Shown here in pieces: positions 11,056 through 22,080 of a stretch of DNA of 64,000 nucleotides (positions are counted from its first letter, which is position 1; the number at the start of each line of letters is the position of its first letter). The translations under genes were made by a program, and so were the position numbers. The stretch comes from Lactuca virosa (taxonomy: Eukaryota > Streptophyta > Magnoliopsida > Asterales > Asteraceae): NCBI GenBank assembly GCA_928212115.1, contig CAKMRJ010005523.1, positions 96,461,360 to 96,525,359 of the forward strand. The letters are read 5' to 3'. Under the pieces are notes generated by a model that searched no databases, had not been told where the DNA came from, and saw only the letters and a list, made by a program, of their open reading frames with translations.

Positions 11056-12454
11056 TGAAAGGTAACTCACCTCGTACGAGTAGTTGCTGATAATCTGTGC
11101 GGGAAACCTATGTCCGCTACTGCTCCGGAAATCCTCCCGCTACAATCCCCACAAAACACTCAGTGAGAATCTGATATCTACTCTTAGGGTAAAATGACCA
11201 TTTTACCCCTGACCAAGTCCAAGTCAAAGTCAAAGTCAACTTCCAGTTGACCCGACTCGCCGAGTTGGGCCGCCAACTCGTCGAGTCCCTATCTCTTCAA
11301 CTGTCCTCATCCACGACCCTACTCGTCGAGTTTAGCGACGACTCGACGATTTCCTCTTCGATGTGAACATCGAATGAACCTTCATCCGACTCGCCGAGTT
11401 GTATGAACAACTCGTCGAGTTCACCTTCATCTGATGAACAAGTTCTGACCTTGACTCGCCGAGTGTATGAACAACTCGTCGAGTTCATCTTCAATCATAA
11501 GGAGATTGCCTTGGACTCGCCGAGTCTGTTCTAGTACTCGTCGAGTCCCATGAACTCCAGGTCTAAAACTAAGTCCAATGCGTTGGGTCACTCTTTCTGT
11601 CCTGCTACAACCCTTCTAACACCCAACTGAGTTCTTTGACCCTCAACAGATATGGGACTCAAAGCCTTGGACTCGTCGAGTCCCAAGAACGGACTCGCCG
11701 AGTCGATAACGTCCGCACCCTAAATCCTCGATTTCTGATGTACAACACTTGTCCAAATGATAGATCCAAGCCCCTAAGCTCGATCTAGCATGTAAAGTTA
11801 CGAACTTTACGTGCATGCATGGGACTTTGAGCCAAAAAGGCTCTAAAATGGCTCTTTTGTTGCATGGGACCTTCCTTGGGTGCAAAAGCAACCCAAATAT
11901 GCCTTGTGACTCTTCCCAAGACTTAGATCCGAAGTCTTGACCCCCAACCATGTTTGCAATCATGGTTGGCTACCTCATATGGCTTAAAAAGCCCTAAATC
12001 TTCCCCAAAAAGGGATCTAACAAACAAGCAAGCAAGGTACAGACTTTATACCTTTCAAAGACTGCAAATGATGAACCAAACTAGAATCCTTCAGTCTCCT
12101 CTTGATCCTTCTATGCTCTTCCTCCTTCCTTGAGGTCAAAACCCACAAAAATCACTCAAAAGCCTTAGATCTTGCACCAAAACACTTAGGGTTTGCTATG
12201 GAGGGTTTCTGGGAGCATAAAGGGGCGATGGAGGCTGTATAAGGTTGTTTAAATAGGGTGCAAACCCTCAGATTAGGGTTTTGTCCAGTCAGAGCCTACT
12301 CGTCGAGTCCGGGACCCCACTCGACGAGTTCATCACTTAAATCCCGCGTCTCGTCACGCTTCTACTCGACGAGTTGGGCCTTCAACTCGCCGAGTCCCAG
12401 GCCAAAAATGCAAAATTACTTAATTAAAATACATACCAGGAACCAGGTACTACA
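11056..12454 (-). repeat. 3' LTR of the nested chromovirus, distally truncated
   Basis: It aligns with 18593-19992 over its full 1.4 kb, with about 23 differences counted by eye (roughly 98% identity). The inner end is TGTAGTACC on the minus strand, next to the PPT. The outer end stops where the partner LTR still has 705 bp to go. It carries 15 perfect ACTCGNCGAGT palindromes and one degenerate copy. Confidence 0.88.
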
Positions 12455-12468
12455 AATCTTCCCCACTT
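12455..12468 (-). promoter_or_regulatory. Polypurine tract of the nested chromovirus
   Basis: The minus strand reads AAGTGGGGAAGATT immediately before the LTR start TGTAG. Confidence 0.8.
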
Positions 12469-12471
12469 ATT

Positions 12472-13740
12472 TTAGACTTCGTCCTCGAAGTCTGCTGCTC
12501 GTTCCTGGAAAAGCTCTGGGTAATGCTCCATCATCTCATCCACCAGCTCCCAAGTCCATTTCGAGCCATTCCGATGCTGCCATTGCACCTTCACGAGCTC
12601 CACCCTCTTATTCCTCAGATCCTTCGACTTCCGGTCGAGAATCGCTACAGACTGCTCAATGTAATTCAGGCTGTCATCGACCTGAATATCCTCTAATGGT
12701 ACCACTGCCGAGTCGTCCACCAAACATTTCCGTAACTGGGAGACGTGAAAAGTGCTATGAATCTGACTGAGTTCGGCTGGCTGATCCAGCCTATATGCCA
12801 CCTTGCCCACCCGGGCTATAACCCATGAAGGGTCCAATATACATGGGACCCAACTTGCCCGTTTCCTGAATCGGATGACGCCCTTCCATGGCGACACCTT
12901 CAGGAGAATCATATCCCCGACCTGAAACTCCAGGTCCGATCGGCGCTTGTCGGCATAACTTTTCTGCCGACTCTGAGCAGTCTGAAGTCTGCTCCGAACC
13001 TGCTGAATCCTCTCTGTCGTCTTGAGCACCACTTCGGTGCTCCCCATGACCCTCTGGCCAACCTCACCCCAACATATCGGGGTTCTGCACTTCCTCCCGT
13101 ATAACATTTCGAAGGGAGGACGGTCGATACTCGCATGATAGCTATTATTATACGAGAACTCCGCCAACGGAAGGTAGGTATCCCAGCTACCCCCGAAGTC
13201 TAAAACACATGCCCGCAGCATATCCTCTAGCGTCTGGATGGTCCGCTCGCTCTGACCATCCGTCTGCGGGTGAAAGGCGGTGCTAAAATGCAGACGAGTA
13301 CCCAGCTCGTCATGAAACTTCTTCCAAAACCTGGAAGTGAACCGCACATCCCTGTCGGAAATCACTGTAACTGGGCACTCCGTGCCGAGCTACCACCTCT
13401 CGGATATAGATGTCGGCCAACTTCTCGGCCGACGAGATACTCTCCTGATCGGTATGAAATGGGCACTCTTGGTCAACCGATCCACGATTACCCAAATCGA
13501 ATCCACTCCCCGTGCAGTCTTGGGAAGCTTGGTGATGAAATCCATGGTAATATCTTCCCATTTCCACATGGGAATATCTAACGACTGCATCTTGCCGTGT
13601 GGCCTCTGGTGCTCGGCTTTGACCTTCCTGCAGGTCAAGCACCACTCCACATACCATGCTACGTCCCGCTTCATTCAGGGCCACCAATAATCAGGACGAA
13701 GATCTCTATACATCTTCGTCGCTCCGGGATGGATAGAAAA
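12472..13740 (-). pseudogene. Integrase with chromodomain-like C-terminus
   Basis: The zinc-binding HHCC region spans about 13720-13600 (IHPGATKMYRDL, then WCLTCRKVKAEHQRP). The catalytic core has ITMDFITKLP, VIVDRLTKSAHF, SDRDVRFTS and HPQTDGQSERTIQ. The tail (about 12690-12520: YIEQSVAILDRKSK, VKVQWQHRNGSKWTWE) resembles the chromodomain of Tekay/Del chromoviruses, which steers insertion toward heterochromatin. Two in-frame TGA codons (about 13741 and 13676) and a frameshift pair between about 13440 and 13370 break it. Confidence 0.85.
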
Positions 13741-15155
13741 TCAGGATCTGTGTGCCTCCTCCATCAGGATTTGGCGCACGCCTCCATGATAAGGGACCCG
13801 CACCCTACAGTGAAGAGTCAATAACCCTCGGCTATCATAGTCGAAGGAGGAAAACTGCCCCACAATCCGCTCGCTCTTCCGATGTTCCTTCTTCATGGCC
13901 TCCTGTTGGGCCTCCCGAATCTGCTCCAACAGCGGAGTCACCACTGTCATCCTCAGACAGATATCCCTGATCGGCGCTGCCTTGCGGCTAAGCACATTGG
14001 CCTTCCCCGGGTGGTAGAGGATCTCACAGTCATAATCCTTTACCACATCAAGCCACCGACGCTGCCTCATATTCAGATTTGGCTGGTCCATGAGATACCT
14101 CAGGCTCTTGTGGTCCGTGTAAATCGTACAACGAACCCCATAGAGGTAATGACGCCAAATCTTGAGGGCGAACACAACAGGCCCCAGCTCCAAATCATGC
14201 GTCGGGTAGTTCGCCTCGTGAGGCTTCAGCTGCCTCGAAGCGTAAGCAATGACATGCCCTCTCTGCATCAATACTGCGCCCAAACCCGAGATGGACGCAT
14301 CACAGTACACGACGAAATCCTCCATGCCCTCTGGCAGGGCTAAGATTGGCGCCTCGCACAATCTCTGCCTCAATGTCTCGAATGCAGCCTGCTGCTCAGG
14401 CCCCCAACAAAAGACCACGGCCTTCCTCGTTAGCCTGGTCAGGGGTACGGCTATCTTGGAGAAATCCTGGATGAATCTCTGATAGTAGCCGACTAATCCT
14501 AGGAAAATCCGAATCTCAGATGGAGACCTCGGAACCTCCCATCTCATCACGGCCTCCATTTTGGCCGGATCTACCGAAATCCCGTTCTGGTTGACAAGGT
14601 GCCCAAGAAACTGCACCTCGCGCAACCAGAACTCACACTTGGAGAACTTAGCATACAAGTTCTCCCTTCTCAAAGTCTCCAGAACCTCTCGCAGATGCTC
14701 CTCGTGCTCCTCCTGCGTCTTGGAATAGACCAAGATGTCATCGATGAAAACTATCACAGACCGATCCAGCATCGGTCTGCACACACGGTTCATGAGATCC
14801 ATGAACGTGGCTGGAGCGTTGGTGAGCCCGAAAGGCATCACCACAAAGTCATAGTGACCATAACGGGTCCGAAAGCAGTCTTCCGCACATCCTCCTCTCT
14901 GACCCTCATCTGGTGATACCCTGAACGCAGATCAATTTTGGAGAACCAAGACGCTCCCTGTAGCTGGTCAAAGAGGTCATCAATCCTCGGGAGTGTGTAA
15001 CGCTTCTTCACCGTTACCTTATTCAGCTCCCGATAATCTATACACCTCCGATGCGACCCGTCCTTCTTCTTCACAAACAGAATCGGGGCTCCCCAGGGAG
15101 AACTACTCGGTCTAATGAATCCCTTGTCTAACAGCTCCTGCAGCTGTGTAGACAA
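13741..15155 (-). pseudogene. Reverse transcriptase and RNase H of the nested chromovirus
   Basis: Frame 15155-14838 has FIRPSSSPWGAPILFVKKKD, YRELNKVTVKKRYTLPRID and FSKIDLRSGYHQ. Frame 14844-13741 has MPFGLTNAPATFMDLMN, the catalytic VFIDDILVYS, then RNase H with YCDASISGLGAVL, YPTHDLELGPVVFALKIWRH and YTDHKSLRYL. One frameshift at about 14845 separates the halves. The RNase H DASISGLG core is intact. The downstream RTM-type WLDVVKDYDCEI segment precedes the integrase. Confidence 0.9.
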
Positions 15156-15781
15156 CTCCGCATCTCAGGAGGAGCCAACCGATACGGTGCCTTGGCTATC
15201 GGAGCCACACCAGGGACTAGGTCGATCCTGAACTCCACCTGTCGCTCCAGAGGTATCCCAGACAACTCCTCGGGGAATACGTCCATAAACTCTCGTACCA
15301 CGGGCACATCGCCCACCGTCGCCCTACCCGCCTCCCGGGTATCCATAACATAGGCGACATAACCTGCGCAACCCTGCTGGAGGTAGCGCCTAGCCCTCGC
15401 TGCCGAACATAAAGCTGGTCCTCGCTGTGGCCTTTCGCCCTGAACCACCAGCTCTCCCCCACTAGGGGTCCTAATCCGTACTGACTGCTGCGCGCAGTCA
15501 ATCACTGCCCCATTGGGGCTCAGCCAATCCATACCAATAATAACCTTGTTCCCCCGCAAAGGTATGGGAACCAAGTCCACCAGGTAACGTTCCTCGAACA
15601 GCCTCAACACACAATCCCGGTAGATCTCTGACGCTCGTACCGACCGGTCGTCCGCAATCTCGACCTCTAGAGGGCAATCCAACATGCCCGAAGACTCCGG
15701 AAACTTCTTGCTAAGCGCAAGAGAGACAAACGATCGAGTGGCACCCGAATCAAACAACACCTTAACTGGGATACCGTTCAC
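15128..15781 (-). pseudogene. Retropepsin and RT N-terminus of the nested chromovirus
   Basis: The 217-codon frame begins at MNGIPVKVLFDSGATRSFVS (catalytic DSGA) and carries IIGMDWLSPNGAVIDC, the second protease signature. The end runs into RT (VEFRIDLVPGVAPIAKAPYRL). It lies in a different frame from Gag, which ends at 15813, and from RT, which starts near 15155. Tekay-type elements usually encode Gag-Pol in one frame, so these are breaks. Confidence 0.85.
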
Positions 15782-15812
15782 ATGGAACGATCCTAAGCAG
15801 GCACATAATATA

Positions 15813-17105
15813 TCAAATCACAGCGACATAACATAAAGCATACAAATAAGAAATCATACCCGTCACCACATCGGGTGCAGCGCGTGCCTCCTCGGCTGTC
15901 AGCTGAAATGCTCGGCTCCGAACCACTGGAGCCTCCAGCTTGGCCTTCTGGCCATCCACAACCCGTGCTGTCGCTGGAGTCGGCGCCACTGCCGGCGCCG
16001 TTGCTGCTGTCAATCTAGGGCAATTGGCCTTTTTATGGCCCTTCTGATTGCAATGAAAGCAAATCAGGTCTGATATCTGAATCGCAGGAGTAGGGGCAGT
16101 ACAATCTCTGCCAAAATGCCCAACCTTGCCACACTTATAGCAGCCTGAACCCGACCCAGTGCGACAAGCTCCCTCGTGTGACCGACCGTATTTCCCACAT
16201 TGGTCCCGCCCTGACTGGCCTTTCGGCCTACCATCGGATCCCTTGGGCTTCTTCCCCGAAGCCCCCGTCGTCAGCCCCTCCGCTGCCTTCCTCTTCCGGA
16301 TGTGCTCCAGATCAATCTCCCTCTCCCTAGCCCTGGCAATCATGGAATCCAGGGTAGGGCAAGCTGAGAAACTGACATGCTCCCGGATGTCAGCTCGTAG
16401 CATGTCATGGTAGCGGGTCCTCTTCATGTCCTCATCACCCGCATACTGGGGCACCAGCAATGCCCTCTCCCGGAACTTGGCGGTGATCTCCGCCACAGTC
16501 TCCGTAGTCTGTCTCATGTCCAAAAACTCCCTGGCCAGCTGCTGAAGCTCCACAGCTGGTGCAAACTCCACCCTGAATCTGGTCACAAAGTCTGACCAGG
16601 TCATAGCCTCAACAGCCGAGGCTCCCAGAGAGTCGCCAACCGACTCCCACCAATCTCTGGCTCTGTCTCTCAAACACCCTGCAGCGAAACGGACCTTCGA
16701 CCCTTCCGGGAAGAAGCTCGTCAGCTGCGCAGACTCGATGTCTGCGATCCATCTCCTAGCAGCAATGGGGTCTTTCACCCCATGGAAATCCGGCGCACCA
16801 CTCCCTCTGAAGTCCTTAAAGGACAGTGTGTGTGATCCTGACTGGCTGGCCGCCATGTCACTCCTAAATGCCCTGAGGCGATCCTCCATCAGCTCAACAA
16901 TCCCTTCCTTGATCGACCCGAAAATGACCGGGGTCGACTCAAGAATGCCTCTCGTGATCTCAGACGCGATGAACTCGCGCAACCCGTCATCAACCTGCTC
17001 GGATCCTGTACCCGAGCCTGATCCTGATCCTGATCCGGAACCTCCTGCTCCATGTCGCGTGGTCACCATGTTGAAAATACACGCATAAATGTCAGGATCA
17101 TACAT
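15813..17105 (-). pseudogene. Gag polyprotein of the nested chromovirus
   Basis: This 430-codon frame is nearly intact. The likely natural start is the Met at 17069 (MVTTRHGAGG), followed by a Gly-Ser repeat. The retrotransposon Gag core (RRWIADIESAQL, WWESVGDSLG, VEFAPAVELQQLAREF) is followed by two zinc knuckles, CYKCGKVGHFGRDC and CFHCNQKGHKKANC. It would form the particle shell and bind element RNA. It ends out of frame with the protease. The same protein family, more decayed, is found at 35655-38421. Confidence 0.87.
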
Positions 17106-17872
17106 ACTCTCGAGAGGTCTAACACACTCTCCAAGGTTCCCGGTTCTGTCTCAACCTTCCTTGATTCGAGTACGGATCCTCTGCTTCCAGTAGTACGGCC
17201 CCATACTACCTTTCACATCTATCCGTACTTTCCTCAAGGACTGTCTCGGCTCCACCAGGTCCCTTAACCAATATCCCTTTCCATCTAGTCTCATCCCAGG
17301 CTTTCCTGGGGCACTCTCTGATCCTACTCTCCACCATCAGCTGCACTAGGAGTCCCCCACTTCCCTTCCCTAACTAGCTTGCGAGTACTGTTAAATATCC
17401 TCTCACTAGTTAGTTAAAGTTAGCCAGGACCTCTTAAGCACAAAGCAAGCAGCATTCGTGCATTGAGTAACCGCATCAGGCATAACCTAATCAGGCTATC
17501 CTACTGCTGACTAAACAGTCCTAACATACAGCTCATACAACAGGCATATAAGGCATCCTCCCTAGATCCTTAGCCCTAACTAGCATGCAATTCTCAGAAT
17601 CATATATCAGGCACACAAGGCATCCTCCTAGATCCTTAGTCCTATTCTAGCATGCAGTTTTCTGAATCAAAACCATATAGCATAACATAGCAAGTATGGG
17701 TATCTTGGGGAAAACTTACTTGAGCCCGGCTGGTCGCATGCATCACACACTTCGTCTTTCTTAAAATCCTTCCATTTAGATTTTAGAAAACCATTTTCCT
17801 TGTAAAAACCTTTTAGCCCCTCGGTTTGAGTCCAGACACCCCCGAGGGTGTGTCCGAATCCCTCAAACCAGG
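17106..17872 (-). other. Leader between Gag and primer-binding site
   Basis: About 770 bp without coding sequence. A decayed tandem duplication is visible: AGGCATCCTCC..AGATCCTTAG occurs at about 17550 and 17620. No other structure was seen. Confidence 0.5.
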
Positions 17873-17884
17873 GCTCTGATACCA
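17873..17884 (-). promoter_or_regulatory. Primer-binding site, initiator tRNA-Met type
   Basis: The minus strand reads TGGTATCAGAGC, three bases from the LTR end at 17888. Confidence 0.9.
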
Positions 17885-17887
17885 ACT

Positions 17888-19992
17888 TGTAACATCCCAA
17901 TTTTCAAGTCCAAAAATTTCTTTTTAATTAACCGACTCATAAAAAGATTCATAAGAAAATACTGTGAAAACACATCATCTCATAAAACAATGTATCATGT
18001 CTGAAAACCCAAGTCATAAAATAATAACATATCAGAGTACAATCCCAGAAAGTCCGATGCGGAATCATATGTGTGTGTGTGATGCGATGCTACGCCGCCG
18101 GCTCCTTCCCCTTACACGAAGAGGTACCTGAAACCAAAACCGAAACCGTAAGCATAAAGCTTAGTGAGTTCCCCCATCATACCACATACCATACAATATC
18201 ATCGGTATCTTTCAACCGGTAATCATGGTCGGTATCTTTCAACCGGTAATCATCATCGGTATCTTTCAACCGGTAATCATCATCGGTATCTTTCAACAGG
18301 TAACTGTCATCGGTATCTTTCAACCGGTGACTGGGGACTATTCCACCCCCTACCACTAGCATACAACAACAAGATATAAACATACAGTCAGGCATATCCG
18401 GGTACTGACCTACCCCTCGGTCCTAAGGACCGCTGTCAGGGAAACTAATCCCTATTATACACATAACATATCATACAGATAAAACTCATGACCAAAGCAC
18501 GTAACCAGACCAAGATAATTATCACAAAGACAATCATCTTCTAAATACCCCTCTTTGGTGGGTCGGCATTGTGGCCTTAGACCCACCCCTACTGGAAGGT
18601 AACTCACCTCGTACGAGTAGCTGCTGATAATCTGTGCGGGAAACCTATGTCCGCTACTGCTCCGGAAATCCTCCCGCTACAATCCCCACAAAACACTCAG
18701 TCAGAATCTGATATCTACTCTTAGGGTAAAATGACCATTTTATCCCTGACCAAGTCCAAGTCAAAGTCAAAGTCAACTTCCAGTTGACCCGACTCGCCGA
18801 GTTGGGCCGCCAACTCGTCGAGTCCCTATCTCTTCAACTGTCCTCATCCACGACCCTACTCGTCGAGTTTAGCGACGACTCGACGATTTCCTCTTCGATG
18901 TGAACATCGAATGAACCTTCATCCGACTCGCCGAGTTGTATGAACAACTCGTCGAGTTCACCTTCATCTGATGAACAAGTTCTGACCTTGACTCGCCGAG
19001 TGTATGAACAACTCGTTGAGTTCATCTTCAATCATAAGGAGATTGCCTTGGACTCGCCGAGTCTGTTCTAGTACTCGTCGAGTCCCACGAACTCCAGGTC
19101 TAAAACTAAGTCCAATGCGTTGGGTCACTCTTTCTGTCCTGCTACAACCCTTCTAACACCCAACTGAGTTCTTTGACCCTCAACAGATATGGGACTCAAA
19201 GCCTTGGACTCGTCGAGTCCCAAGAACGGACTCGCCGAGTCGATAACGTCCGCACCCTAAATCCTCGATTTATGATGTACAACACTTGTCCAAATGATAG
19301 ATCCAAGCCCCTAAGCTCGATCTAGCACGTAAAGTTACGAACTTTACGTGCATGCATGGGACTTTTGAGCCAAAAAGGCTCTAAAATGGCTCTTTTGTTG
19401 CATGGGACCTTCCTTGGGTGCAAAATCAACCCAAATATGCCTTGTGACTCTTCCCAAGACTTAGATCCGAAGTCTTGACCCCCAACCATGTTTGCAATCA
19501 TGGTTGGCTACCTCATATGGCTTAAAAAGCCCTAAATCTTCCCCAAAAAGGGATCTAACAAACAAGCAAGCAAGGTACAGACTTTATACCTTTCAAAGAA
19601 TGCAAATGATGAACCAAACTCGAATCCTTCAGTCTCTTCTTGATCCTTCTATGTTCTTCCTCCTTCCTTGAGGTCAAAACCCACAAAAATCACTCAAAAG
19701 CCTTAGATCTTGCACCAAAACACTTAGGGTTTGCTATGGAGGGTTTCTGGGAGCATCAAGGGGCGATGGAGGCTGTATAAGGTTGTTTAAATATGGTGCA
19801 AACCCTCAGATTAGGGTTTTGTCTAGTCAGAGCCTACTCGTCGAGTCCGAGACCCGACTCGACGAGTCCATCACTTAAATCTCGCGTCTCATCCCGCTTC
19901 TACTCGACGAGTTGGGCCTTCAACTCGCCGAGTCCCAGGCCAAAAATGCAAAATTACTTAATTAAAATACATACCAGGAACCAGGTGCTACA
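17888..19992 (-). repeat. 5' LTR of the nested chromovirus, full length (2.1 kb)
   Basis: Bounded by TGTAACATCCC at 17888 (minus-strand end GGGATGTTACA) and by CA at 19992, where the Tat RT coding resumes. It contains a five-copy 27-bp minisatellite (18203-18337) and the same palindrome clusters as the other LTR. Confidence 0.88.
18203..18337. repeat. 27-bp minisatellite in the chromovirus LTR
   Basis: Five tandem units begin CGGTATCTTTCAACCGGTAA at 18203, 18230, 18257, 18284 and 18311. The related LTR at 38494-39278 has a different minisatellite in the same relative place. Confidence 0.9.
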
Positions 19993-20945
19993 TCCTCAGA
20001 AAGATGCAAGCCTTTCTACGACATCTTGAAGAAGAACAAAAGATTCGAGTGGACCCAGGAACATGAATATGCTTTCCAAGAACTTAAAAAATCTTTATTG
20101 GTAAAACCACTAGATGGGGAACCACTCCTTCTTTACCTATCAGTATCCTCAAACGCGGTAAGCGCTGTACTAGCTAAGGATCTCGATGGGAACCAATATC
20201 CCATATACTACGTAAGTAAAAGTCTCCTGGATCTTGAGACCAGGTACTCTCATCTTGAAAAGCTTATACTTGCATTGGTAACAACTTCTACTAAACTAAG
20301 ACATTTTTTTGAAACACACCCTATAATTGTAAGAACTAACTATCCGATTAAGAATGTCATGAGAAAACTAGAAATGTCAGGAAGAATGGCGAGATGGTCT
20401 GTGAAGTTAAGCACGTATGACATAAAGTATGAACCAAGATTCGCCATAAAGTCCCAAGCATTAGCAGATTTTGTGGCTGAATTTAGTGATGATCTAAGAG
20501 CTGAAATTGAAATAGAAGCCAAACAGCTTCTAGAAGAGAAAAACGTGGGAATGTGGACACTATTCACAAATGGAGCAGCAAACCAAAGAGGAATTGGCTT
20601 GGGGATCATACTCAAATCACCATAGGGGGACATCCTACCCCAGGCAATCAGATGTGAATTCAACGCAACCAACAACGAAGCAGAATACGAGGCGCTAATC
20701 ATGAGACTACAATTAGCCAAGGATCTTCAAATAAAGGATCTTTAGATATTTGTCGATTCTTTACTACTAACTAACCATTTTAATGGATACTATGATGTGA
20801 AAGGAGAAAAGCTAGCTCTATATCTCCAAATTCTCAAAAACCTGGCCTCAGAATTCGAAACATTCAGCCTAAATCAGGTTCCTAGAGAAGACAATGCTGA
20901 AGCAGATTCTCTAGCCAATCTAGGATCTTCCTTAAGGATACTGTC
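19993..20945 (+). pseudogene. Tat-type RT tail, RNase H and second (archaeal-type) RNase H
   Basis: Coding resumes at 19993 (SERCKPFYDILKK-like trace). It continues through FEWTQEHEYAFQELK, ISFRNase-like YYVSKSLLDLETRYSHLEKL and IVRTNYPIKNV, the first RNase H. The second RNase H begins at WTLFTNGAANQRGIGLGIIL (about 20550), where the usual catalytic Asp after the F/Y is Asn. It continues past a TAG at 20623 into NATNNEAEYEALI and QVPREDNAEADSLANLGSS. Two RNase H domains define the Tat lineage. Stops at 20623 and about 20743 break it. Confidence 0.85.
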
Positions 20946-21756
20946 GGAAACCAGGATCCTTATAATCCACATATTAACCCCAGAAATCGAGGATCCCACC
21001 AAGAAACTTAAAGACTCCCACAATCACGGGGAGACTACCGACGTCACTGCAATCGAAGATCCCGACTCAACGGTCCTACGTCAGGATCCCAACATCCAGG
21101 ATCCTTCCCTAACTTTAGGATCTTGGATTCAACCCATCATGGAATCCCTCCAAAATGGAACGATCCCTAAGGAAGAGAAAAGCGAGAGAGCATTAAGAAC
21201 AAGGATCTCAAGGTTCATTATAATCCAAGGTAAGTTGTATAAAAAATCTATGGTAAGACCATACCTCATGTATTTAGAAGATCATGAAGCTGCAGAGGTA
21301 CTGAAGGACATCCACGAAGGGGACTGCGACAACCACACTGGGGGTAGATCCTTATGTTCCAAGGCATTAAAGACATGATACTACTGGCCAACAATGAAGA
21401 AAGACTCATTCCTCCATGCATAGAAATGTGATGCTTGTCAAATACATAGCAACATCCTGCACAAACCTACAGAACCTCTACATCCTATCATTTCCCCTTG
21501 GCCATTTATGAAATGGGGAATGGATATAGTAGGAAAACTACCAGTAGCCCCTGGAGGAAAAGTCTTCATGCTAGTGATGACTGACTATTTCTCAAAGTGG
21601 ATAGAAGCCGAAACATACGTACAAGTAAGAGACAAGAGGTAGTCTCCTTCATCAAACGTAACATCTTGACCAGGTTCGGGATCCCTGCTGAAATTATATA
21701 CGACAATGGATTTCAATTCATAAGCAAAAGAACGAGGGAATTTTGCACAAGTTGGG
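20946..21756 (+). pseudogene. Tat-type integrase, truncated
   Basis: After a linker (to about 21180) come the integrase zinc region (YYWPTMKKDSF, then CDACQIHSN), then MKWGMDIVGKLP, VMTDYFSKWIEAE and IIYDNGFQFISKRTREFCT. Several in-frame stops are present (21378, 21421, 21639 regions). The coding ends abruptly at about 21755, where the copia LTR starts TGTTGGG, so the catalytic Glu and the C-terminus are missing. Confidence 0.8.
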
Positions 21757-22080
21757 TGTTGGGTATATTGTATTGCGTCATTGGGCGTTATGTATAGTCT
21801 ATTTTGTAAACGGGTTGGGCCTGTCATCCCGTATTTATTATATAGGGTTAGAGTATTTAAGATGCATGCATGCATCGTGTTTTGGCAACCCTGATTATTA
21901 TCTTGTAACCCTAATCACGCCTCTACAGTAGCAATTCTTCATCGAGTTCTTCTGAGGCATGATCTTTTAATCATTCAGCATATTTTGAGTCATTGTCGTG
22001 TTCTTTCTTTAATATGTTTGAGTCTAATCAATCATTCAAGGATATTTAATCCTATATTTAATCCTAATAATTCTGAATGC
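21757..22080 (+). repeat. 5' LTR and leader remnant of the copia element
   Basis: It begins TGTTGGGTATATTG exactly where the Tat integrase trace stops, contains a TTTATTATATAGGG TATA-like stretch, and runs into the Gag trace. No second copy is in the window, so its inner boundary cannot be set. No PBS was recognised. Confidence 0.5.

Larger units (their letters stand above)
11056..19992 (-). mobile_element. Nested Tekay/Del-like chromovirus (Ty3/gypsy)
   Basis: The element reads on the minus strand: 5' LTR 17888-19992, PBS, Gag, protease, RT-RNase H, integrase with a chromodomain-like tail, PPT, 3' LTR 11056-12454. It interrupts the Tat RT. The 3' LTR lacks about 705 bp of its distal end, and roughly 25 codons of the Tat host are also absent at that junction. 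A deletion therefore removed both, which explains why no target-site duplication is seen. Confidence 0.88.
9245..21756 (+). mobile_element. Decayed Tat-type Ty3/gypsy element, split by a nested chromovirus
   Basis: Gag C-terminus, protease and RT occupy 9245-11055. The rest of RT, a first RNase H, a second RNase H and part of integrase occupy 19993-21756. Two RNase H domains are the hallmark of the Tat/Ogre branch. No LTRs of its own are visible: the left part starts within gag and the right part stops inside integrase, where a copia LTR begins. Confidence 0.8.

Noticed and set aside
12258..12770. Plus-strand ORF across the LTR and integrase
   Set aside because: Antisense shadow of the chromovirus integrase.
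18164..18395. Open frames on both strands over the 27-bp repeats
   Set aside because: They are produced by a repeat unit whose length is a multiple of three; no gene content.
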